This document shows positions 10,785-22,877 of a stretch of DNA of 64,000 nt, in pieces. A program made the translations under genes and the position numbers. Location: NCBI GenBank assembly GCA_031841125.1, contig CM063108.1:7857683-7921682 (forward strand), given 5' to 3'. Numbering within the stretch: the first letter of the stretch is position 1; each line of letters begins with the position of its first letter. Under the pieces are notes generated by a model. That model had not been told where the DNA came from. It saw only the letters and a program-made list of their open reading frames with translations, and searched no databases. The DNA is from Acanthococcus lagerstroemiae (lineage: Eukaryota; Arthropoda; Insecta; Hemiptera; Eriococcidae).

Positions 10785-12310
10785 TCAACCCACGCCTCAA
10801 AATTCTACATTATAGCTGTCAAGGGCTAGCAGAAAAAGCAAGGCTGAGTTGGAGAAAGTCTTAGAGAAAATTAAATGGCATATAGTAGGAATTTCCGAAA
10901 TAAGAAGAGAAGGGGGAAAATTATGTAAAAGACAAACAGGGAATCTTTTTTTTTTTTACTATTTTGGACAAACAAAAGGGTACAAAGGCGTGGGCTCTGA
11001 TATCAACAAAAAATGGGAAAATAAGGTTATATGGCTCAACGGGATATCAGAAAGAATAGGGGTCTTAAAGCCAGCGATTGACAAGGGGGAAATATTATCA
11101 ATAATCGAAGTGTACGTACCCACCGATGTAGCAGCTGAAGAAGAGGAGGAAGAATTTTATAACAGGGAAGAAGAGACAATAGAAAGGGAAGGGGTATCAC
11201 ATAATTATCATGGGTGACTGGAACGCAAAAATGGGGAAGGATGCGCCCTAGTCTCAAAGCCTGGGTAAATATAAGTGGGGAGAAACTAACGAAAATGGAG
11301 AACGACTAATAAAACTGGCTTTGAGGCAAAATCTAAAAATAGCAAACACGTTTAGACTCACCACAATAAAGAAGATGAACGTGGCGCTCTCCAGATAATA
11401 AAACAGCGGGTGGCGGATCTAAAGGGGGGGGGGTGTTATGACACCCCCTTCGGGCCGAAGAAGAAAAAAAAAACAATGCTAGTGCTAAAAAATTCGTTTG
11501 AGTTTTGAGGTTTTCTCCTGTTTTTGAGTATCTTTAGCACTACAGTGTACAATGTTCATTTTGAAACGATTTAGTCACATTATGAAACTTGTCTTCAGAA
11601 ACTATTTAAAATGACATATATCTCGATTTCTTAGGGGGCGGAGGTGGAAGAAGTTTTATTTTCAAAACACCCTCAATGGAAAACTTCTAGATCCACCACT
11701 GAAATTGACCATCTTCTCATAAATGATGTAAGGGTTGTTAAAAAATACGAGGTATTAAGTAAATTTAGCTTCTCTTCGGATCATAAAATAGCAAGAGCTA
11801 CACAGTAGACATTGCTCTCAACTCCAGGAATAGATAATATGGGAAAAGAGGTACATGGGGGAATGTGATCATGCCAGTGTATAGGCGGGCAGAGACGAAC
11901 TAAATTTTGAGGTAGAAATTCGGACAAATCAAAGCAGAAAATTTCCCCAGTTTGCACGAGGAATATGACTGGATGGAGAACTACATCAAGGAAGTGGCAG
12001 CATGAATTAGAGAAAGAAAAGCCATAGGCCTTCAAAAAATGAAAAAATCAGTGAGGAAACCAAAAAGCTCATAAATAAGCGAACGGAGATCCGAAGCAAG
12101 GAGATAGGTTACACCAGTGGGACCAGTTAGAAGTATGTGAATTGAGGAAACTGATTAGAAAGGGGATCAGGAAAGATGTACGAACGTACAATCAGGAGGC
12201 AGTAAGAGATACAATCGAGGAGACTGGCTCTATCAGGAAAGTACGTGAAGCACTTGCTCAAGGGACCCATTGAAGCCATAAAAATAAAGAAATCTAAAGA
12301 AATACTTTTT
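10785..12310 (+). pseudogene. RTE-like retrotransposon: endonuclease and EN-RT linker, broken
   Basis: The sequence encodes an APE-type endonuclease in pieces: LKILHYSCQGL (strand with the catalytic Asn lost), KWHIVGISEIRREGG (metal-binding Glu), GYKGVGSDINKKW, IIEVYVPTDVA and the start of a GDWNAK box near 11215, in a shifted frame. After an inserted MITE (11404-11701) the frame resumes exactly at EIDHLLINDVRVV and FSFSSDHKIA. It then passes through the linker (for example KKLINKRTEIRSKE) to about 12310, where it stops. No RT domain follows, so this copy is truncated on its 3' side. There are frameshifts and stops throughout. In an intact element this protein nicks the target DNA and primes reverse transcription. 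Confidence 0.7.
11404..11701. mobile_element. MITE inserted in the RTE endonuclease
   Basis: The left end CAGCGGGTGGCGGATCT and the right end (reverse complement CAGTGGTGGATCT) form an imperfect terminal inverted repeat. The RTE translation breaks inside the conserved ...NKT/EIDH... box and resumes on the other side, so the 298 bp are an insertion. The body contains a G9 run and a GTTATGACACCCCCTTCG stretch. The CAG-GTGG-GGATC ends resemble hAT termini, but no 8-bp TSD could be matched. Confidence 0.6.
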
Positions 12311-13760
12311 AGATGAAAATTTTGCAATAAAATGTGCCAAAAGAACCACAACGTGACGTGACATAGAAAAAGGCCCTAATGTTCCCTTACCATTGAGGCC
12401 ATTTTCTTGTAACACCTCACACAGCTCCTTAGGGATAATTCTACAGCGAGATAAGAAATCATGTACACAAACCCAACGATGAAAAGCCCTAGTGACGGCT
12501 ACCGAGCGGCGACCATATAGGCAACACACGCGTCATCTGTCCTACATACTTGCCTAAGTGAACGATGCTGAATTGGTTTTTTCAGTTATGCTCGTTCTTG
12601 TTCTCAGGGCACTAAAAGGGTGGAATAATGCGCGCTATTTTGCAAACGCACTTCCATTGCGACTCGAGAATCCGCAGACGATTGTTGGAACACGTCGCTG
12701 ACCTATTTCGAGGGCGAAAAAAGAATTTCCTAAACATTCATTTACATTCCGCGCTGTCGAATCGAACCTGCGAGTATTCGGATTCCACTCGACGATCGCA
12801 AATTTATTATCGTCGTCGTGGTTTGCGGTCGCGCTCATAAAACATGAACCGAGGAAATATACAATCTCGCGTAACACGAATTAATTCAAATCAGAGCCTA
12901 GCCTTCGATTTCGTGTATCATGTTGCAAATTGATGGTCGCTCCCCGTGTGGCTCCATTTCCATTTGGCGCACACTCGTTTCTAAAACACGAACTATTTTT
13001 ATTTTTTTCATTCTATTCGATTCGCATACACGCAGCAGCCGAGATGATATCGGCAATACAAATAGTCGCTCGTTTATATCGAAGAGAGGAGAAGAAGGAG
13101 AAAAAAATGGTTCATTAATATCGTCGTCGAAGATTTCCTGGTTTTCGTTTATATGGGCAACAACCGGTAAATTCACGCTACTTTGGCCATATTTCATCTT
13201 TCATACAACAGCGACGAGTGTATAATAATCGATAACGAATACGCGAAAATGGACGAACACTTGAGGAGGACGTGCATTAGCCGCATACCAATGGACCACT
13301 TGACTCCCGATAGAGCTTTTAGCTTTTGACCATACAGTCAACGGTGACACCTAACCCCTGGATCGCGGTTTTATTTTCGCGAAGTAGGACACGCCATCAC
13401 GACTATACCATCATCGGACATTTATCACTCGGATTATTTTCAAGTGAATTTATCTAGTGGACACCTTCTTTACTGCTACACCATTTCGCATATACGGTAA
13501 CTGCGAAGTTCAAGTCTTCCAGGTTCTTCGTTTATTGTACTAGTATGGAATATACATCGCGGAGGAGAAAATATAATAATGAATTTTTAAATTAAATTCC
13601 GGTTGAAAAATACTCGCGGAGATGGAATGTCGACAGACCAGCCCAGTAATAGTAGGACAAGACAGAGTGTAACGAGCGAAGATAATATCGAAGGTGTTTG
13701 GTGGAATTCTGCTGAAATAGTTCTTGTTAGCTGATACATTCAGGAGCTTACCGAAGCTGT
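12311..13760. other. No recognised feature
   Basis: Moderately GC-balanced DNA with several short overlapping frames on both strands (12628-13225). None shows a domain or splice-supported structure. It could be host intronic or regulatory sequence. Confidence 0.35.
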
Positions 13761-15313
13761 TTTAGCATTTTATATACTTTTACTACTGGGTATATACTTG
13801 AGCGAAACGCTCCCCCCGTAACGGTCTCTGACACGCTCCTCGAACTTTATTTTAGCATTTAATATGCTTTTACTACTGAGTATACTTGAGCGAAAACCGT
13901 AACGCTCCCCCGACACAAATTCCGAGGCACGTAGTATTTTTTTGATCCATGAATTTTTCATGACATGTATGATGTATATCTATACCTTAAGACATGTATG
14001 TGTTCCAACATTCTACCCCCCCCCCTCTTCCACCCCCAGTTGGGGCAGGGGATACGATTTGCAAACAACGAAGGAATTATTTCACATGTTTTCCTCCAGC
14101 AGCCAGCCTTGTTCTTTTTGGTAACTAAGTATAAAAACCTATCAGCCAATTCAATTTTTTTTTTTTTTGAAATTGAAGATTTTAAAGAGGTTTTGCCAAA
14201 TGGTCAAGTTTAACATAGCTGCTTTGAAACTTCCAAAAACTCGAGTTCGGTCAAAAATATTTCTTTGACCATGAAGAAATTGTTCTCATTACTATAAGGA
14301 TGGAGTACCTACTGAGAATTTTGAGGATTTTAAGAAAAATATAGTTCAAAGGTCAATAACCTGTTAAACGCAGGGTAAAAACTTCACTTTTTTAAAACTC
14401 TGAACTTTAGAAATCACAGAAGCCGAGTAATAAAAGTACACAAACGATTGTCTACTCGGATTTTAGAAACACTAAATCCAGTGCCGGATTAAAGGACTTG
14501 ACAGCCCTAGGCCAAAACATTTTCTGCCATTCCTACGCTTCACAGAAAGACCCTCAAACGGCCCCTAGCCAAGGAGAGAGTAAGTTCGCACCAGCGCGAA
14601 CCCATTACCTTTTGTATTCGCCAACTCCTACCCAGCATCTGCACGTGGAAGAGAGGGTGCGAATCAAGCAACATAGGGGCCTTGGGCGTCTTCACCGGTT
14701 TTTAAGGAGGCAGGAGGAATAATTCTTCCACTTACTATCAGGAAAAATTATATACTCGGTTCACATCAAAATACGTGTCTCCTACAGAGCCACGTAGTGT
14801 AATATTTTATATGCTTTCGTACCCTAATGAAAAACATTTCCATGGAAATTTCTATTAACAACACGGCTGCAGACTAGTCATCACGCGGGGCGCAGCAAAG
14901 ATCAAGGTCAATGAGCACATGGCTGAAAGAAAAACAAACGTCCATGGAAATGTCGCAACCACTGAACTGAATTATCACCATGAAGAACTAAATTATACGT
15001 ACTGGTTTCGTATTGGGGGGGGGGGCATGGAAATTTCTATTAACAACACAGCTGCAAACCGTAGTCGTGCAGGACGCAGCAAATGTCAACCACTGAATTC
15101 GTGTCGGGGGAGCGTGTTGGGGAGCGTTACGGTTTTCGCTCAAATATACCCAGTAGTAAAAGCATATTATAAAATGCTAAAATAAATTTCAGTGGATTTG
15201 TGAACCACTGAATTCGTGTCGGGGGAGAGTTACGGTTTTCGTTATGTTTTTTTTTTTTTGTTATGATTTTGCTCAAGGTATACCCAGTAGTGAAAGCATA
15301 TAAGATGCTAAAA
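13761..15313. mobile_element. Foldback element with duplicated ~110-bp units in each arm
   Basis: The left arm (13761-13925) holds two units of TTAGCATTTTATATACTTTT, then ACTACTGGGTATA, then GAGCGAAA...CGTAACGCTCCCCCGACAC. The right arm (15095-15313) holds the same two units in reverse complement. The central region contains a repeat shared with 39368-39560 and a direct repeat (GGAAATTTCTATTAACAACA at about 14842 and 15028). No transposase is visible. Two structured units in each inverted arm argue for a foldback-type element of about 1.55 kb. Confidence 0.6.
14205..14400 (+). repeat. Dispersed repeat, copy 1 (partner at 39368)
   Basis: A block with GTTTAACAT, GCTTTGAAACTTCCAAAA, ATTCTCAT...TATAA-GATGGAGTAC and GAGAATTTTGAG in this order recurs at 39368-39560. 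Both copies are on the same strand at about 75-80 percent similarity by eye. Non-coding. It lies inside the foldback element. Confidence 0.6.
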
Positions 15314-15654
15314 AGAAATCTAACAAAAAAGGAAAAAATCACTTCAATATTCTCAGCTTTTGGAGAATGACTCCTATACTTATTACATAAAGACTATCGT
15401 GGCGGCGACTTCATTTTATTTATGAATAATTTCACGAGGAAAGGGATTCCCGTTAATTATTATGTAATCAAAATTCTTAGTAGTGCTATCAGTTCAAACG
15501 CAAGGAAAAAGTACAAAAACATGATTGGATAGTACAAAGTCGTCGAATGATTTGTTGTTGATTACAAAGGCATTATTACGAAAGCAAAATGAGAAGTACG
15601 TGAACATGGGTCAAACCCAAATTCCATGATACATGGATATAACATGTAAGACTT

Positions 15655-16165
15655 GAAGAACTCTCCATACTTAAGACTGATTCAAGACCCTTATAGACTT
15701 ACAGAATACTCTTAGACTTCTCCAGCGTAAGCCTTGTAACTTATTTAGGACTCCTCAGAACCTATTAAAACCTTTTCTTCTTTCAGATCGTTTAAGAATC
15801 TTTAGGTATTCAAAACTCTCGGATTTGTTTACTTATATTTAAGGCTCTTTGAGACTTTATAACACGCTCCCTCAGACTGGTTCGAATTTATTTAATTCTC
15901 TTCCAACTTTAGGCCGTTCTATGATTTCTTCAAGATCTACAAAAATATATTTTTAGACTTGTTAAAAATCATTTGGGACCATTTTCCGCCTATTTAAGAC
16001 TCTACAAACTCTTCCATACTAGTACCAGACGCTCCAATACTTCACTAGACCTATGTAAGACGCTTTTAAGCTTGTTCAAATTTCTTTAAAACTTTTTCAA
16101 ACTTCGTTCACCATTCCTGGCCTCTTTAAGACTATTTAATACACTCAGAAAGTTATTTAACCTTT
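15655..16165. repeat. Degenerate short-period repeat built on (T)TTAAGACT
   Basis: Words of the form AAGACT, TAGACT, AAGACG or GAGACT recur about every 15-25 bp across 0.5 kb, separated by T-rich CTTTT or TCTT spacers. The same vocabulary appears on the opposite strand at 47040-48060 (AGTCTTAA, AAGAGTC) and more weakly at 40700-41410. It looks like a decayed minisatellite or satellite family. Confidence 0.45.
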
Positions 16166-16646
16166 TGCATTTTCTCGCCGAACGCATTTAATAATAAAAT
16201 GAAATAAGTGTTGCGATCTCCGTCCATCTCCTTTACCCTCTATAACCGGCAGTACGATTCATGCCATCAGACAGAAACCAAGTCTAGAATATTACGATAG
16301 TTTTTATTATGTATTTCAGTACCTGCATAAATCTTCCAGTAAATCTCTCTCGACACGAAGTGTTGTGTTCGTAGATTTATTAGGTACACATATTGTTGCT
16401 ATTCTACTTTTTTTGTCATGTTATTTTTTGTTCAGTTCTGAGATGCAGGTACATATATACTTTCTAATGTCAAGCTCTAGATAATAATACACCAGACACT
16501 CCCGTTTTGCATATTCTGACAACTGTACACGTGATAATCTAGGGGATGGATTGAGAAACAAACGAGTCGCCCTGTAGCTGAATAGTATCCTACTCTCCTT
16601 ATACCTTTGCGACACGGGTCTGGAATACAGGTTGATAACATAAAAC

Positions 16647-16866
16647 CAGGGCCCGATAGAGAGTGGGGGTAACTCCCTCCTGTAGGAATTTTTCACTCAG
16701 GAGTTGGGAAAATTCACCATTTCAGTCAGGCGGAATTGAAAAAATCGAACAAGTCAAATGTTTTTTTTTTAATGCTTTGATACTTGGGAATTTTGACTTG
16801 AGTCAGTTGGGACTATCACAATTTTTGCCCTCTCCCCCTCCGGAAAAACTCTTTCGTACGTCCCTG
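16647..16866 (-). mobile_element. hAT MITE with internal minisatellite, copy 3
   Basis: The right end, reverse-complemented, reads CAGGGACGTACGAAAGAG and the left end reads CAGGGCCCGATAGAG. The flanking octamers are CATAAAAC (16639-16646) and CATGAAAC (16867-16874), matching at 7 of 8 bases. The interior carries about one repeat unit (GCTTTGATACTTGGGAATTT in this orientation), against three and four units in the copies at 27528 and 47142. Confidence 0.8.
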
Positions 16867-17019
16867 CATGAAACTCGCGACTAAGATGGCAATATTCTGG
16901 GCCATTGTGCTTCCAAAGGACTAGATCCTCTATCGGCCCATTAAATCCCTAGAGAAATTCCAAACACGCGAATTCCGCTATATACAGAGGACCAACTGAG
17001 ACGGCTTTAATAAGTCTGT

Positions 17020-17480
17020 AGTCTGTTCCAGAGCGAGCAGGCTGAGTCAGCATCGAAAAGCCTCTTGGCATAGAACCTTTTGAGCTGGATCAGCTATGCA
17101 GAACGGATGGACAACACCCACCTGTCAAAAGCCCTTCTGTACAGCGAGCTCATTGAAAAATCCAGAACGAGTGGGGGAGAGGCAGATGAAGAAGTATAAA
17201 GATATGCTGCACCAATTGTTCAAGAATCTCGAGATTGAAAAGCCATGATATAACATGGCTAAAGATAGACTGAAATGGCGGGCAATAAGTGACAACCAAC
17301 AGGGCCGCCTCATTGGTCCCGCTTTGCTCCACGTAGCACCTCTAATGATTCTCTTGCGGCGGAACCCACCTGCGACATCTCTGGCTGCATCATCCCATAA
17401 GCATCGGTATCATCAGTCATCTCTGTGCGCACCAAAGAAGTCTCACCCACGACAACCGGCATCACCGACTCCACCTTCAA
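17020..17480 (+). pseudogene. C-terminal tail of a non-LTR retrotransposon ORF2 with zinc-finger trace
   Basis: Across shifting plus-strand frames the sequence reads ERAG...SIE, LSWISYVERMDNTHLSKALL then YSELIEKSR, then MKKYKDMLHQLFKNLEIEK and AKDRLKWRAISDN. This is the thumb-to-tail region typical of many animal non-LTR ORF2 proteins (RAGLPSIEALL / WAGHVVRMDD / LPKALLYGEL). It is followed by a degenerate Cys finger (AAEPTCDISG ... SVISVRT). Several frameshifts are needed. No RT core is present upstream, so this is a 5'-truncated fragment. Confidence 0.6.
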
Positions 17481-18566
17481 CGCTGTCGTCTCCACAAGCC
17501 ACTATTGTCGCTAATCAATGGGACGCAACAGGATACTCGGTCCACGAGTCTTGCGAAGAAGAGAAAGGCGTTTCAGATTTGATTCCAGCACCAGAAAGCT
17601 AGTGAACAGGTTTCAACTTGTGTCCAGTAACATCCTAGCAAATAGACGAGCGACCACAGTGCCAGTCAAAGTGGATAGATAACGTGCTCTGCAGTCATCG
17701 ACAGTTCTCGCGACAAGACATTATGCTATCAAAACACATTACCACCAATAAGTGAAGGACTAGTGCTGTCTTGTGTGTGTCTTGTGGGTCGTTTATTCAG
17801 CGTTGTGAAACACGGTGTCTACATGTACTCAGACGTCCTTGGCATAAAGAAGGAAATACTTGCAACAAATCTTGTGGAAACAAAACGGCAAACTACCCTG
17901 ATTACCCCGCCTCCTTACCCCGCCTAGTAAGCCGTATAACGTGATCCCTTCGAACGACCACATCTGGACATGGGTGTACAAGAAGAAGTCAAGCCTAAAT
18001 GAAGCGACCTCAACACCTCATCTCATTATCATTTTAGCTTTAAAAAATTGCGCGTTTTTCGGGGATTATACGAGAGAGAAGAGCGCTTAGTGCGGACCTT
18101 AGCGAAGGCATTTGAAATTAAAAGACAAGGGCGAGTAGAAAAAGTGCATGTATTGATCGATAGTAAAAGCAGATCTTAGTGCGAGTGCTAAAACGTATAA
18201 CCTGTGTCTGGACTGTAATTGAACTAAACTGATGTAAACTGAACTGATCAGATGTCCTGCATGGGCCGATCGAGAGAGCAGAAGGAGAGCGAGTCGTGAA
18301 AGTAGGAAAAGGAAGAAGAAATAGAAGAAGAACGTGGTTTTGAAAAGACCACACCGGAAGTCAGGAAAACAGGAGACAAAAGACGTTTGTTAGACGCTCG
18401 CATCGGGTTCTGTACAAACTAATTACGCAAGACGATTAGAAGAAAGTGCAAATTTGAGATGAGAGGATCGCCACACAATAAATAGAAGGCCTCTCAGATC
18501 TTGGCTTCTTCCTGATGCATTCGTGAATCCTTCCATTACTGAGATTCAAACTCACTCCATAGGTTG
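17481..18566. other. No recognised feature
   Basis: Mixed-composition DNA. Short frames on the minus strand overlap the neighbouring retroposon but have no recognisable domains. Confidence 0.35.
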
Positions 18567-19044
18567 CTCGGCCTTTGTCTCGGCCATCACGAAGAGGACG
18601 ATGCAGATGGAGTGGTCGAGGCAGAGGGCCAGCGACGCCCCAAGTTCGGTCCACACCACCGAACAGAACAACTCTGTACCATATTCTAGACGAGTTGCTG
18701 GAGCTACGCTGCGGACTTCCCCCCCCCCCCGGAAGGGCTCCCCCGTCGTCGTCACCACCTGCCATCGTTGACACACGAGGTAAGGGGTGAGTGAAGAGGA
18801 AGCGCGGCCGGCTGTGGGGGACCTGAATTCCAGACGAGTGCTCAGGGAGCGCGGACTCGGTCAGTAAGGTGCCCCATGGTGGCCCTTGTCGGACGCGCGA
18901 ACTGGAAGCGACACGGCAAAATGGAGGCTCGGGCCGGCCTCAAAGTGTCCCTTCCGGTCACTGATATGCAATACTCGAAAGGGGGGTGCAGTGTCATAGG
19001 GCTCACTTTGGCATGCGTGCATCGCCATACGTCCCACCGCACCA
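18567..19044 (-). mobile_element. GC-rich retroposon family, copy B (478 bp)
   Basis: Read on the minus strand, the element starts TGGTGCGGTGGGACGTATGG, which matches copies A and C. It ends after GAGACAAAGGCCGAG, at a position corresponding to the middle of copy A. It is bounded by a perfect 11-bp duplication TCCATAGGTTG (18556-18566 and 19045-19055). There is no A-tail or simple-repeat tail at the 3' end. The ORFs on both strands are not conserved between copies. The TSD implies target-primed insertion by a LINE. Confidence 0.8.
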
Positions 19045-19055
19045 TCCATAGGTTG

Positions 19056-20540
19056 TATCCTGCCTACTGTGAAATCTGAACATATATGTTTGCGCAAACA
19101 TGCTGAACTCCATTCATAGTTACATATCCTACCTTAGAAGTTGGAAAATAGCACCGTCGGATTTAAGGGGTGATTCGGGGAGGGATCTCCCACGACTGTC
19201 CAAAATACAGTTTTTTTATAATGATTTTCCAACCGTTTCAAAAATATTGCTCTCGTTGCTCGAAAATGAGCGCTTTCATCACGTTTAAGGGTCAACACCC
19301 TGAAATCGAACAGAAAGATTATGGTACCAGGACTGGAAGACAGGTAGATCTCGTGGATCCGGCACAGTGAACACGGTGGCCTTTGGCAAACTCTACCATC
19401 CTCTGACAGGGGTAAATGGACACTAACTCGATTTCGGTACCATTTGACCTGGTACGCATTCTTGACGGCATTCGTTCGATGTAAAATTGAAACCAAACGC
19501 GTTTTTATGAATATACAGCATGAACTCGAGCGTCTCCGGTCGCCGATTACCTTACGGTTCCAGCCGAACGGTTGGTTCGGGTTCAGGTATGGCAGTCCCA
19601 TAAATCATAAGTTGTACATTTCCTGGCGATACAAAAAGTTCGCTTCCGAGGAGGCAATTAAAATACGAAAAAAATGTTAATTAATTCGTCAGTATAAGCG
19701 TTTTCCAACGCACCGGTTGGCTGTTATCGTCTGCTAATTACGCGGTTAAACGGTTTCCTTCCTAATTGGTAACAAAATCCGCGACCAGATAATCAGCTTG
19801 ATTGATCATGGTGAACTCGTAACACGCGAAATACAAGAGTCTGTAGGTACATGCGTACACGGGTGAAGTATAATTAACAAAGATGGTAATGTCCATGTCA
19901 GAGGGTACGAGTTTCTCATAAAATTTTAATAAGAATGTAATAACGATCGACGTTATTATGCTTTATGGTCGCTGATTACTGTAAAAAGCCAGTTTGGATG
20001 CAGAGCAGAACCGAACATCCGATATTATGTCAATTGGTTTTCTATATTACGTTAAGGTGGTTACGGGGGAGGGGAGGGGGGTAACTAGTACTCACTAGCA
20101 ATTGAGGACGAGAATGAGTTCGAATATTTGAAGTCCTGAATAAAGCAACATTCATCGTAACATTTTCTCAATTTAGGATTGTAGCTAGCAAGTTTTTTTG
20201 GGTAAACTGAGGGAATCTTTTCATTTTTATTTATTTTTTACTATTAGGCCTACAACTCAGTGCCTCTCGTGTAACTGTGCACTACATTTAATATCAATAG
20301 GAGGGCGAATCCGCGTCGCCATATGCTCAGCACTTAAATCGCCCATTTTTGGGCATAAGTCTTGCTCAGTTCAGACTATTTCCCCCTGTTTCTGGCTATT
20401 GGGACTGCAAGCGCGAAAGAGTCGCCCTCTACAATTTCAGTCACGCGAAAAAAGGAACTGCTGAAACCCTATACATTTTAGAAAAATTTATCAGATTGAA
20501 AAAAAAAATGGTCTCAATGGAAAGGAAATTTTATGTACTA
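19056..20540. other. No recognised feature
   Basis: A 155-codon minus-strand frame (19134-19601) and short plus frames lack recognisable motifs or splice context. The rest is AT-rich, with a G-rich patch near 20070. Confidence 0.35.
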
Positions 20541-20802
20541 CAAATTTTTTTCTATTCTCCGCTTGATCAGGGTTTTTTCAAGGTAAACGACAACAGCGCG
20601 CCACCGCTTCCAGCAGCCCCAATAGAGGGTCAGTTTGAGCCGGCCATCTGACCAATCTGGTCTGCCCATCGCGTAACTGGCCTCCCCGGTTTGCTTTTCC
20701 TTTGAGGAGTCTAAAACGTTCCCCTTTTATTCCATTTCGAGTTGGATTCTCTGGCAAGATGGCCCGCATATTAAACTCAAGTGTTTTGATAACTCCCCAC
20801 TG

Positions 20803-21004
20803 GTCTGGTTGGCCAAGTGGATAGCGCGCTGGTCTCGGAATCCGGAGGTTCCGGGTTCGAGCCCACGCAGCAACTCGCTACATATCAACCTAGGCCGGTT
20901 TTTCGGCAAGGTGAGAAGAGGGTTGAGACAGCCCCATCTCTGAAGTAATGCTCGAAAGGGCGGATTCCAGGGCTCTGGTTGCGGGTGAAATTAGAAAAGA
21001 GAAT
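20803..21004 (+). mobile_element. tRNA-derived SINE, copy S1
   Basis: The 5' head starts GTCTGGTTGGCCAAGTGGAT. It has an RNA polymerase III A box (TGGCCAAGTGG, 20810-20820) and B box (GGTTCGAGCC, 20854-20863). The tRNA-unrelated body (ATGCTCGAAAGGGCGGATTC) ends TTAGAAAAGAGAAT. It is flanked by a perfect 11-bp TSD ACTCCCCACTG (20792-20802 and 21005-21015). It is inserted in the RTE fossil, antisense to it. The anticodon-like loop is degenerate and no CCA or acceptor stem is present, so this is not a functional tRNA. Mobilisation would depend on LINE proteins. Confidence 0.9.
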
Positions 21005-21252
21005 ACTCCCCACTGATTTTGCCTTAAACTTACCAAAAATGTCCACTATTCGAACATGGTCCTACTTTTCAACTTTTAGAATACTTCTAAGCATTGCATT
21101 TTGAGTCGTTTGTATTTTTTGTCCTTGTTTCTTAGTACAAGGCCCATGTCTGGGCTCCGTACGTGAAAACCGGGATAACTGATGTACTTTCAAAAATTCT
21201 CATTTTACATTTTTTAATTTCATATTACGTTTTAGTATCAGTCTTTGTGCTC

Positions 21253-21839
21253 GCGGGGCGGTCACGATCGAGCCCGGAGACGGTGTGATCGACCGTCTTG
21301 CGCCGGACACCTTGGTCCTGGAGCTGTTGAGGAGCCGAAGCGGTTGGAACCGGGTGTCGGGCTTCGTTTCGGCCATCATGCGACGGAAGATGGAGGCTGA
21401 GTAGTCGAGACAGAGGACGCAAGGAGGAGAAGCGGATGTTGCTGCTGCTACTGCGGCGGCGGATACCATCCAGTGAAGCTTGCCCGTAGCACCAGGGCTT
21501 CAGCAGAGCTCGCCCGCAGTGCAAGGGCTGGAGCTTCAATCGGAAGAGTCTCACACGATGAGTGAGTGAAGAGGAAGAGGCAGCGCGTCCGGCTGCGGGG
21601 GACCTGAAATTTCCAGGCGAGTGCTCTGGGAGCGCGGACCTCGGTCAGTAGGGAACCCTGTGATGGCCCTGGCAGGATGCGCGCACCGTTCCGGCCAGGA
21701 GAAATGGGGGCTCGGGCCCGGCCCCAAAGCGTTCCCCTCGGTACTGATGCGATGCCCGAAAGGGTAGTTTCCAGTGCCGGAGGTGCGGTGTCTCAGGGGC
21801 CACTTTGGCATGCGTGCATCGCCATACGTCCCACAACAC
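21253..21839 (-). mobile_element. GC-rich retroposon family, copy A (587 bp)
   Basis: On the minus strand it begins GGTGTTGTGGGACGTATGGC and ends GTGACCGCCCCGC, with no A-tail. It lies between perfect 14-bp duplications CAGTCTTTGTGCTC (21239-21252 and 21840-21853). These duplicate the RTE sequence around its AWRAF...TKT region, so this is an insertion into the RTE. Blocks shared with copies B and D run in the same order. The last 110 bp are absent from copy B, so copies differ at their 3' ends. A degenerate frame (MAETKPDTRF / SRTKVSGARRSITPS) recurs in some copies but is probably DNA-level conservation. Confidence 0.85.
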
Positions 21840-22045
21840 CAGTCTTTGTGCTCAAAACGCTCTCCATGCATTTGCTCTTCTGATCTTAATTTCGTTTTCA
21901 GTTTTGTTGACAAACGATACCATTTGGCCCAGATATTTATACTCGGAAACCGCCTTGATACTTTCATTATTGATTTTGATCTCGTCGAAGAGGATTATGT
22001 TGGTTAAGAATTTGGTTTAGGTGAAGTTGAGGGAGAGCTCTTCTT

Positions 22046-22048
<3 letters not shown>

Positions 22049-22077
<29 letters not shown>
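22049..22077. repeat. CT microsatellite inside the RTE RT region
   Basis: About fourteen CT dinucleotides in a row. On the coding strand of the RTE fossil they would read as Arg-Glu repeats directly after the active-site strand, so the microsatellite expanded within dead coding sequence. Confidence 0.9.
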
Positions 22078-22662
22078 CTCGGGTCTTCAGCCATACTCCG
22101 CAGTTCTTCTGCATTTTTTGCAATGATAACAATATCATATTTAGATTTTTGGTTTTATCAAAGTAGAGCCCTCTAATTTTAATTCCCCTCCCTTCACAGC
22201 TGCTTTGTCGAAACACTTCCTCTAGCACTGCGTTAAACAGGTAGGGGGAAAGAGGGTCTCCCTGTTTGACTCCTCTGCTTATTTTAATACCATCAGTCGC
22301 TTTATCTAGTTTTATAATGCCTACTGAATTTGAGTAAAGGTCGATTACAACTGATAGTTTTTTGGGGAACCCCTTGTTTCGCCAAAGCTAACCAAATACT
22401 ATCGTGGTAAATGGAGTCAAATGTTTTTTTTAAATCCACGGACATTATTGCTATTTCGAATTGGTATTCCTTTGCTTTCTTCAAAATTTGGTTTAAGGTG
22501 TGTATATGATCAATGTTGTACTAAAATTTTTTTCGGACACCGGCCTGTTCGACGGGTTGCTAAGTGTCAAGGATGGTAGATTTTATTTTTAATTATTTTT
22601 ATAAATAGCTTACAGATGTTTGATAAGAGGCTGATAGGTCGATAGTAATTTATGTCCGATCT

Positions 22663-22877
22663 TCTTTTCTAATTTTACTCTCAACCCGAGCCTTGGAATC
22701 CGCCCTTTCGAGCATTACCTCAGAGACGTCGGGAAGGCTGTTAGGGCTGTCTTAGCCCTCTTCTCATCTTGCCGGAAAATCGGCTTAGGTCGAAATGTAG
22801 CGAGTTGCTACGTGGGCTCGAACTCGGGATTTCGGATTCCGAGGCCAGCGGATATCCACTCGGCCAACCAGACCCCG
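22663..22877 (-). mobile_element. tRNA-derived SINE, copy S2
   Basis: Same family as the SINE at 20803: on the minus strand GGTCTGGTTGGCCGAGTGGA, a B-box-like GAGTTCGAGCC, then ATGCTCGAAAGGGCGGATTC and a TTAGAAAAGA 3' end. A perfect 12-bp TSD TATGTCCGATCT flanks it (22651-22662 and 22878-22889). It interrupts the RTE frame just before the conserved RPIS box. In this copy SINE and RTE share orientation. Confidence 0.9.

Noticed and set aside
11036..11257. Minus-strand ORF over the RTE endonuclease
   Set aside because: Antisense shadow of the retrotransposon coding strand.
20803..20870. A functional tRNA gene (A and B boxes present)
   Set aside because: Acceptor stem and a clean anticodon arm are missing, and the unit is part of a TSD-flanked SINE.
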